Below the pieces are notes generated by a model that ran no database searches, was not told the DNA's origin, and saw only the letters and a program-made list of their open reading frames with translations. The position numbers and the translations under genes are program-made. A stretch of DNA of 64,000 bases from Halichondria panicea (Eukaryota; Porifera; Demospongiae; Suberitida; Halichondriidae), in contig NC_087380.1 of the NCBI RefSeq assembly GCF_963675165.1, positions 5,340,071 through 5,404,070 on the forward strand, given 5' to 3'. Below, piece after piece: positions 57,237-64,000 of the stretch; position 1 is the stretch's first letter; each line of letters starts with the position of its first letter.

Positions 57237-60200
57237 ATGAGCAAGAGAAGGATAAGTGTGAAGCCTAAGTCTCAATCTATCTCCTACTTTGAAGTATCTC
57301 CTTCAAAACGTCGTGCTGTGCATAAAAAGTCTCTCTCTTTGTCTGCTGTGCCAGAATCCTCTTCTGTTAATTCTTCCAGCAGTACTAGGTTCCTCTCCAG
57401 TGATAAAAATGAAGCTGAAGAAGTAGATGTACATGGAGCGAGCAGGCCTACTGATGTTATCAGTGGCGACTCTCCAGATGTATTAATCAGTAGTGAGTGG
57501 CATGATCATGATCCAGAGAGCTCGGGGCAGGATGACACCACTTTTCCAGACACGGTGAGCTCAAGTGCTTATGAGAAGCGACAGCAGAAGGCTGCTGACA
57601 ACTGGGCTGAAGTGCGTGTCCAGTTGCTACGTGCCAGTGTAGAAACCGGAATTCCTTCCCCTTGTTCTGTGTGTGCCGAGTGTGAAGAACCCGCTGTTGC
57701 AATTTACCGGGATTGTGGACCACAGGCATACTACTGTGCCAACCATGTGGACTCAGTACACTCTCTGACAAATATTTTTCATCGACCTTTTCTCTGGAAA
57801 GTATGCACTAATCAAGCATACTGCTGTACATTTTTGTGATTATTAAATGCATGCGATCTGATTTTACAGAATGGAATGCTTCACCCATACTATTTCAAGC
57901 AGTCGAGAACCTTTCCAGCACTTCATTGTTGCTGTACAACTTACATAAAAGAAGTTGTTTGTCTTGACCCTAAAGGTATTTGTTTAACTACACTGATATA
58001 GCCTGTGTCTAAGAATCCAATGACTTACAGGTTTCCAGCATTGTGTGTGCGTAACCTTCTGCAAGTGTGAGCCTGAGGCTGTTACTCTTGTGCGGCATAA
58101 CATGTGGCCAGCGACACCAGCAACTCCCACCCTAGCATTTCATCAGGATCTGCTACTATGGATGGAGTCACTTTTGCTGGAAGGGTGTATTGGTGTCGAT
58201 GCTTTTTGTCGTTCTCTTGAATACAAAATTGGAAGAGATATCAGCAAACAAGTATGTGAATTTGATGTCGGTTATAATTATACATTAATTGTTGCGCACT
58301 GATGAGGTGTACATGTTGCATGCGTCAGCAATCGCTTGAGGTACACACTTTTAATTATCAGTTGTTTTAATCTGTTTATTCTTCTATAGCTCCGGAAGAT
58401 CTATCCTGTCATGATTGATGCATTTGAAGAATATAGGTAGGGTATATTAATTGTGAAAGAACATAATACGACATATTCACATTAACATTCAGGTTCAACA
58501 GATATCAACTCGACTGTCTTCTATTTTTGTCTCCTGACTTGAACACTACAGCTATCTGCCCTGCCTGTCCTCAGGTTTGTGGTTTTGTTATAGCAATTAG
58601 ACTCTGGCAGCCTATACTTACCTTTTACGTGCAGAGCAATGGAACTTAAATTATATCCATGGATGGTGTATTTGGACTATGTCGGAAAAAGTCTGCTGGT
58701 GTTAGTGTTCGACCACCACTCTTCTCTGGTGTATTCTTTGAGGAACAGCAAGCAGTAGATGAGTTTGTTGCTGATTATGATACATTTGGCCAGATAATCG
58801 ACAAGGTAAGGTTTTAGCGTTATACTTAATTGGTCAAGTGTGAAAACCTGCGCTATACAATTTGGATGTAAATAGACTTTTAGCACATTTCACTCAGTTA
58901 ATTTTATCCTGGCATTAGGGGTGTCATGAGTTCCTCGCTGGAGACACTTTGCGCTCCAAATCAAGGTACGCAGCTCTAGATGAAACTGCCGTGTTTGGAA
59001 GCATCTGTCGTCATGAGTTTCCCCAGAGATTTCTGAATATGAAGCATGGAGAAAGGTATGTACGTAACATTAAGGTTTTCAAAAAGAGCATACATGGTGC
59101 ATTGTTAAAAATTAAGGTATTCTGTATCTTAATTATCTAGACTAGCATATCCTGTGTACCTGCTAAAGAAGGCACACCAAAACAAGGGTGACAAGTGTCT
59201 GTTGTTACTGTATGATATTGCCTGCTTACTCGAAACTCATCTGAAGGTTTGTGTCTCAATAGTCAGATCTAATCTTAATTAGTACGCACTCATATTTGAT
59301 TACTTCTCCAGAATCGTGGACATCTTAACATGTTAGAAAAGACAACATTAGGAGTGCCAATTTTTCATGTCTATGGGCATTGTGCATTCTGTCAGGTAAG
59401 AAGAAAGATGCCAAAGCTGTGTGTTAATAACTTACTGTTGTATTATACATGTAGCTGACATATTCACCTAGAGTCCTAACTGGATGCGGACTTACTGATG
59501 GTGAAGCTATGGAGAGACTGTGGTCATATCTAAGAAGATTTGCTAAATCCACCAAAGAAATGCGACCATCTCATCGCATTGATGTCCTTACCTCAGCTCT
59601 ATTACATTATGCATCAAGAGTACGTCTTAATCTAGGTTTGTTTTATGTTAGGGCTACCTTAATTAATATTAGCTCTCAGCACTAGTTGGTATGCACCTAT
59701 GTATGCTTTGCATAAAGGGAAAAAAAGTGCTAACTCTTGTATACGTAGGGGCATCGTTAGTCAAGAACGCCCAAAACACTCAACATAGTGCAACAGAGGA
59801 CTTATCAAAGCTAATCAATGAGTCAAATGGTTAGACGTAGTCAAGAATAAAGTTTGTGAATTTTGTGCACTTTTATATTGCACCTTCAGGTACACTGACG
59901 GAGTCATCAGCTGAACAATTGCAGAAACAACAACACGGGCTGTTCGCAAGGAGTCAAACTGATCTGAGTGAGCATTAATTATCAGCTGATGGTATCAAAA
60001 TCGTGATGAAACTTTGACAGGTTTCGGGCAACGTCACAAAACCTTTCAGAACATCCTTCATATTGCTCGCGAGCGTAGGTTTTTAATATCTACCAAAGCG
60101 AGATACGCTGGTAAGAATGTTAGTCAGCACAATCATGTAATTATATAAATAATAGTTAAGTAATAATTATGATTTAGAAGCCCAAAGAGCTGGTTGTATA

Positions 60201-61055
60201 GTATCCCGAACGTAGTGAGGGTTCTACTAGCCCTAAGGGCTTCTAAATTATGTGGAAACTTCCTAAACAGCTAGTGTCTAAGCATTAATTTTATTTTTAT
60301 TATAGCAACCATGATTCTCTAGCCAATCAGATTTTGATCTACATGATTTTCTAAGTTGGATAGAACACTACCTTTAGCCAATCAGATTGTAGTATGTATG
60401 CATGCTAACATGATCTATGTACTATGTTACAGATGGTCAATCGATTGCTGCACGCCTTGCAAAGAAGATATCATCAAGTACGAGTACGCTGAAACGAACA
60501 GTGAGCAGATTTAATGGTATGCGTCATGATCAATTTGAAGGAGTAGCATACCATCTGCCAGCCAATTTGAATTGGGATACAGTTTCCAATTTGGAAGAAT
60601 TGTCTACGTTGGAGGTCGCGTCGGCTGGAAATTGTACCATTCCCATTCATTTGTGGATAAAAGTTGTGAGAGCGTGTAATATGAAGGAAAGGGCAACGGA
60701 AGAAGTGAAGATGATAATGGAAGAAATTAATACTGTTGCCAACAACCTGAAATACGAGCATTCCGTAATAAGTCGTCATATACAGGATATCGCCACATCT
60801 GATAGTCTGTCTCTGTTTCAGAAAGGTTGCCTTAACCTTTTGCACCGAAGATTATTACTTTGCGAATCTTATTTAATTACGTTTTCCAGAACAGTTAACC
60901 AGTATCATACTGTAGAGCTACCTGATACGAGCTTATTAGGTCCAGATGGTTCATTTTTTTACAATTGTCAAATTCATGAACATGATTACCCTTCTGTTAC
61001 TGATATTATTTGTACAGACAGTAGTAGTGATGATGATTCTGACGTGGACAATTGA
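57237..61055 (+). pseudogene. KDZ (Kyakuja-Dileera-Zisupton) transposase gene with one premature stop
   Basis: About fourteen exons: 57237-57798, 57871-57975, 58031-58251, 58390-58437, 58493-58574, 58636-58805, 58919-59055, 59140-59246, 59312-59395, 59456-59620, then smaller ones near 59748, 59890 and 60021, and a last exon about 60433-61055. A Ser-rich N-terminus precedes a Cys/His region (CSVCAECEEPAVAIYRDCG, YYCANHVDSVH) and CVTFCKCEPEAV. The catalytic blocks are MDGVFGLCRKK (first Asp), ALDETAVFGSICRHEFP, LLYDIACLLETHLK (second Asp) and GLTDGEAMERLWSYLRR (Glu), the hallmark of KDZ enzymes. The C-terminus is acidic (SSSDDDSDVDN). In exon 58636-58805, TAA at 58648-58650 interrupts SNGT-stop-IISMDG, six codons before the first catalytic Asp; no other acceptor removes it. 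The termini of the element were not found. Confidence 0.8.
60171..60248. mobile_element. Small GATTTAGAAGCCC inverted repeat in an intron of the KDZ gene
   Basis: GATTTAGAAGCCC and GGGCTTCTAAATT flank about 50 bp. It is a relative of the inner part of 5164-5322. Confidence 0.65.
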
Positions 61056-61247
61056 ACACTTATCTTTTTTATGTACTTTAATTAATAATTTATTAACCAC
61101 ACTTATAGCTATAGGCAGTCATTATTTCTTAAACATCAATGCCTTTTATAAATTGAAGTCAAGGCTATTATAAGTCAACCGTGCGCATGCATAATTAAAC
61201 ATTATATGAATATGAACTGCATATAGTAGTTTTATATAGTCAGCTGG

Positions 61248-62680
61248 TTATTTACGTTTGCGATTAGTTCTTGTATGAAGTGGGGAGACATCAGCTACGT
61301 TTGATATCATACTGCTCGGCCATTCCACGATGATCCCTGTGCTCAATTTATTTTCCCCAAAAGCATCTTCAAACCAAGCTTCAGCACCAACTTGTACAAC
61401 ATCCACAACGGAAAGCGTTTCACAATCTTTTTGGCAAGGACGACCATGAATGGTTTTATGTACACCAGGAAGCACTGTACCTGTCACAACAATACTTCCA
61501 TCTCTGCCTTTCATAAAAATCGTACTGACGGTATCAGTGTTAGAAATAGCTTGATTGGACAAGATTCCAGAAGGTGTTGCTTTGGTTGTAGTTTTAGTGG
61601 TTGATTTCTTCACAGTGGAAATAACAGCTTTGGATGTAGTAGATGAGGTGGTGTTGATTGGGTTTGCGTTTGTTGAGGTAACATTGAATGAGCTGGAATT
61701 TGTGTTGAGACTGGTTGTACTTGACGAGGCTGCAGTGGCTGGGGTAGCAAATTGTTTCTTGGACAGGTCATCTGTAGTAATAATTAGAGAAACGAGGTGT
61801 ACAGTTTGTCGTGCACACAAAGCAATCAGTTTTACGTAATTAAATAATGGTATCTACATTACATTTACTTATAAAGCCTTACCATACAGAAAGTAGGAGC
61901 TGAAGGATGACAGGATTGCAGGGTGAGATTGAAGAAATTTTTTCCCATCTGTGGTTCCCACACTTAAAACCTTTTTATCAACAAACATCATTGTAGCCAT
62001 CTCACAACCAAGTGATTGCAGCAGATTGGCCTGTATAAGTGCACAAGGTAAATATAGCCACATGTTAGGGTTTAGTGTGTTGTCTACATTATAGGCATTA
62101 TATCATTTATAAGCCCGCCTCATAGTAAAAGTAATTATTTCCTTAGCTCGCATAAATTGGACCTGTCGCAACATCATAATAATTATGTTCACAAAATTAA
62201 TTTTAGGTGATAAAATACAATATTATATGTGCCGTCTACGTGCACATACAGTACTCACAACACCTACATCTCCCTGATGTCTCTTAGCAACCCGAACAAT
62301 GAGCTGCCTCTTCTTTTCTGGCGTTAGTTCCTCCTCATCCTCCTCCTCATTGCTACCCTCAATATCGTTTGCTACTGCATTGTATCAGCAGTGCTGATTT
62401 TTCTCCAAGCCTCTGCCATCAATTTTGATTTATCTGAGAGAGTCTTCCCTTTGAGATCTAATATAATCGTGCATTTGCTGAATAGTGAGTGAATGCACAA
62501 CTTTTATATACGGCATGCATGTCATTAAAATAAACTATCCACCATAAATCTACGTACCTTGTTGTTTGTGAAACTCTTTACTGAAGACATTAAAGCCAGA
62601 GGCCTACCTTAATTTCCTTCGTGTGGACAGCTTTTTAGTTCTAGCACGAGGAACAGTGTCACAATGAGAGCTGGTGTGCC
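61248..62680 (-). CDS. Unrecognised gene convergent with the KDZ transposase
   Basis: Likely exons on the minus strand: one around 62680-62611 (TSSHCDTVPRARTKKL, basic), one around 62385-62256 (EGSNEEEDEEELTPEKKRQL, VAKRHQGDVG), about 62033-61885 (ANLLQSLGCEMATMMFVDKK, VLSVGTTDGKKFLQSH) and about 61772-61248. The last has a Ser/Thr/Asn-rich linker followed by DTVSTIFMKGRDGSIVVTG, HGRPCQKDCETLSVVDVV and VEWPSSM, and ends TRTNRKRK-stop. The frames join in phase and the exons look intact. I recognise no domain. The position, ending about 190 bp from the transposase stop, parallels the two-gene arrangement in the neighbouring transposon, so it may be an accessory gene of the KDZ element. The first exon and the start codon are not certain. 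Confidence 0.5.
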
Positions 62681-62755
62681 GTTTCTTGTGATTGTTTATC
62701 CAATACTGCATGTATGCATGTGCGTATTTAGTTTTGGTAGTGTGTATGTTGCTGT

Positions 62756-62844
62756 ACGCACACACACACACAGACCCACATGTACACACACATGTACACA
62801 CGCATACACACACACGCGCACATGTACACGCGCACGTACGCACG

Positions 62845-62900
<56 letters not shown>
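62756..62900. repeat. (CA)n microsatellite
   Basis: An almost uninterrupted CA-rich run, pure from about 62849 to 62900 and with GT/CG interruptions (CATGTACA, CGCACGTACG) before. The open frames of alternating Cys-Val or Thr-His across it are artefacts. Confidence 0.95.
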
Positions 62901-62904
<4 letters not shown>

Positions 62905-63511
62905 TTAATGATCCCAGACTAAATAATTGGACAAAGCTAAAGCCATCTCATGTGTAACCAATACCGACTGCATGTACATGTTACAAATACTATACTACCA
63001 ATTAAAGTCCATATAATACTAAGGCAGTGTGTATACACATAACCAATATTGACTGCAATCAATGCTACTACCAAGTAGTAGCTACATGTGTCAGGCTACA
63101 GCCTAAAAGTAACCAATGCTTGACTACAACCAATACTGCTAGTCTTTACAGCAGGTGATGTGTACAGGGTGAAACATCTGTACCTTAATTAGCTGCAAGG
63201 GCTGATAAAGTGAAGAGGGCATGCAACTCACTATTAGTTTAATGTGCGAGCAAAACTGCATTCAATTTATTTTATAGCTATCTGCACATGTACTTTACAC
63301 AAAATCAGAAGTAGTTTGTACTTTTCCAGTAAATTCCACCGCCCATGCACTTACAGTTTTTGCTCGCAAGCTGTTGCATGCCCTCTTCTATTTATTAATT
63401 CTTGATAATATAAACCATGTTGACTCTACGATCAATATACTGGTAATTTACTCAACTCTCACGCGAATGCTAGTAGAAAGGCAGAGGTAAAACGCAATTA
63501 ACTGGTCACGT
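62901..63511. other. Gene-free stretch with an inverted repeat
   Basis: GAAGAGGGCATGCAAC and GTGCGAGCAAAACTG (63212-63258) are matched in inverted form at 63355-63388 (CAGTTTTTGCTCGC, GTTGCATGCCCTCTTC), outlining a foldback element of about 177 bp. No gene is seen. Confidence 0.6.
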
Positions 63512-64000
63512 GACCAAAATTGCTGTCCAAAGCGCAATGCTTACTTGGCAATTTTTTAGGATCTTTTTTGGACATAAGCAGACGGTAAGAGATGTAGAGA
63601 GTATTATTTTGTATAGCTAGAAATTAATTGTATATAGGGGCTAGACGAAGTTTAATTACAAATGCATGTATTTGATGACAGCTTGTTAGTGACAATGTAC
63701 ATTTTTAACGTATAGGTATCAGATATGGACCGCATACCTAAAAAGAAGTCTAAGGCATCCAAGGTAAAGCTACAAGCAAGCTCAAGACTCCTTAAAAAGT
63801 CAACATAACTGTTACAACTTATCCCGATCTTCAACGTTTCCTAAATATGATTGTGCTAATCCTATACACAATTACTTTCTAGCTATACAAATACTCTCTA
63901 CATCTCTAAGTGACTGCTTATGTTCAAAAAAGATCCTAAAACAGTTTAGCAGAATGTGCATATATGCCAAGAAAGCATTGCACTTTCTGCAATTTTGGTC
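63512..64000. mobile_element. Inverted-repeat element running off the right edge
   Basis: The left arm begins GACCAAAATTGCTGTCC and continues with GCGCAATGCTTACTTGGCAA, AGGATCTTTTTTGGACATAA and TAGAGAGTATTATTTTGTAT. The right arm (about 63880-64000) has the complements in reverse order and ends GCAATTTTGGTC at the window end. The arms are about 110 nt with small gaps; the true ends may lie outside. Confidence 0.8.

Noticed and set aside
62604-62957. Alternating Cys-Val and Thr-His open frames
   Set aside because: Produced by the (CA)n microsatellite in both strands.
57031-63511. Terminal inverted repeats of the KDZ element
   Set aside because: I compared the flanks of 57031-57236 with the region after 62680 and found no convincing match; the ends remain unknown.
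1-64000. tRNA, rRNA or other structured RNA genes
   Set aside because: No cloverleaf with conserved TTC loop or recognisable rRNA segment was noticed on either strand; a covariance-model search would be needed to be certain.

Overview
The window looks like a piece of an AT-rich invertebrate genome. Short introns with GT...AG borders, many exons ending in the same phase, SH2 domains, and dense small inverted-repeat elements rule out a bacterium. The mix of DUF6589 and KDZ transposases, an endonuclease-bearing non-LTR remnant and a copia remnant would suit a demosponge or another early-branching animal; this is inference, because no rRNA, mitochondrial or marker gene is present.

Left half (1-40 kb). 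Three paralogous multi-exon genes on the plus strand (A 2303-7959, B 10659-12693, C 33398-39536) and a broken fourth copy (tail at 30433-30590) form a dispersed tandem family. Each begins with a tiny exon (ATGGCAAC...), runs through Tyr/Gln/Pro-rich low-complexity exons joined by phase-1 introns, and ends in one long exon carrying an SH2 domain and, as the last four residues, a CaaX-type prenylation motif (CKIF, CTII, CTII, CTIM). I regard this SH2-CaaX family as the most interesting coding system here. Between the copies lie a non-LTR retrotransposon remnant (14.4-15.5 kb), an MFS transporter gene (15.9-20.4 kb) and a four-exon gene encoding a ComEC-type metallo-beta-lactamase domain, an OTU-like domain whose catalytic Cys is Ser, and a PHD-like Cys-rich tail (24.0-26.5 kb). 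A decayed inverted paralogue of the last gene lies at 47.2-49.6 kb.

Right half (40-64 kb). This is mostly transposons. A DNA element of about 5.5 kb (49657-57030, with 53-bp terminal inverted repeats) carries a RecQ-like helicase gene and a convergent DUF6589-type transposase gene, an architecture I associate from memory with Academ/AcademH elements. Each gene carries at least one disabling change. Two further elements are inserted, one after the other, in the same stretch of its left terminal repeat. To its right is a KDZ (Kyakuja-Dileera-Zisupton) transposase gene (57.2-61.1 kb) with one in-frame stop, facing a convergent gene of unknown function (61.2-62.7 kb).

A unifying theme is a family of elements ending TAGCCTC...GAGGCTA and flanked by 8-9 bp target duplications. 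I can pair both ends of six insertions (247-1321, 22073-22667, 27584-29193, 40327-42454, 49683-50446, 50457-51539) and probably a seventh (40051-42696). One of them (27584-29193) holds the remains of a zinc-finger/DUF6589-like transposase gene, which hints at which enzyme moves the family. From 42.7 to 47.2 kb and in several other stretches I see no gene.
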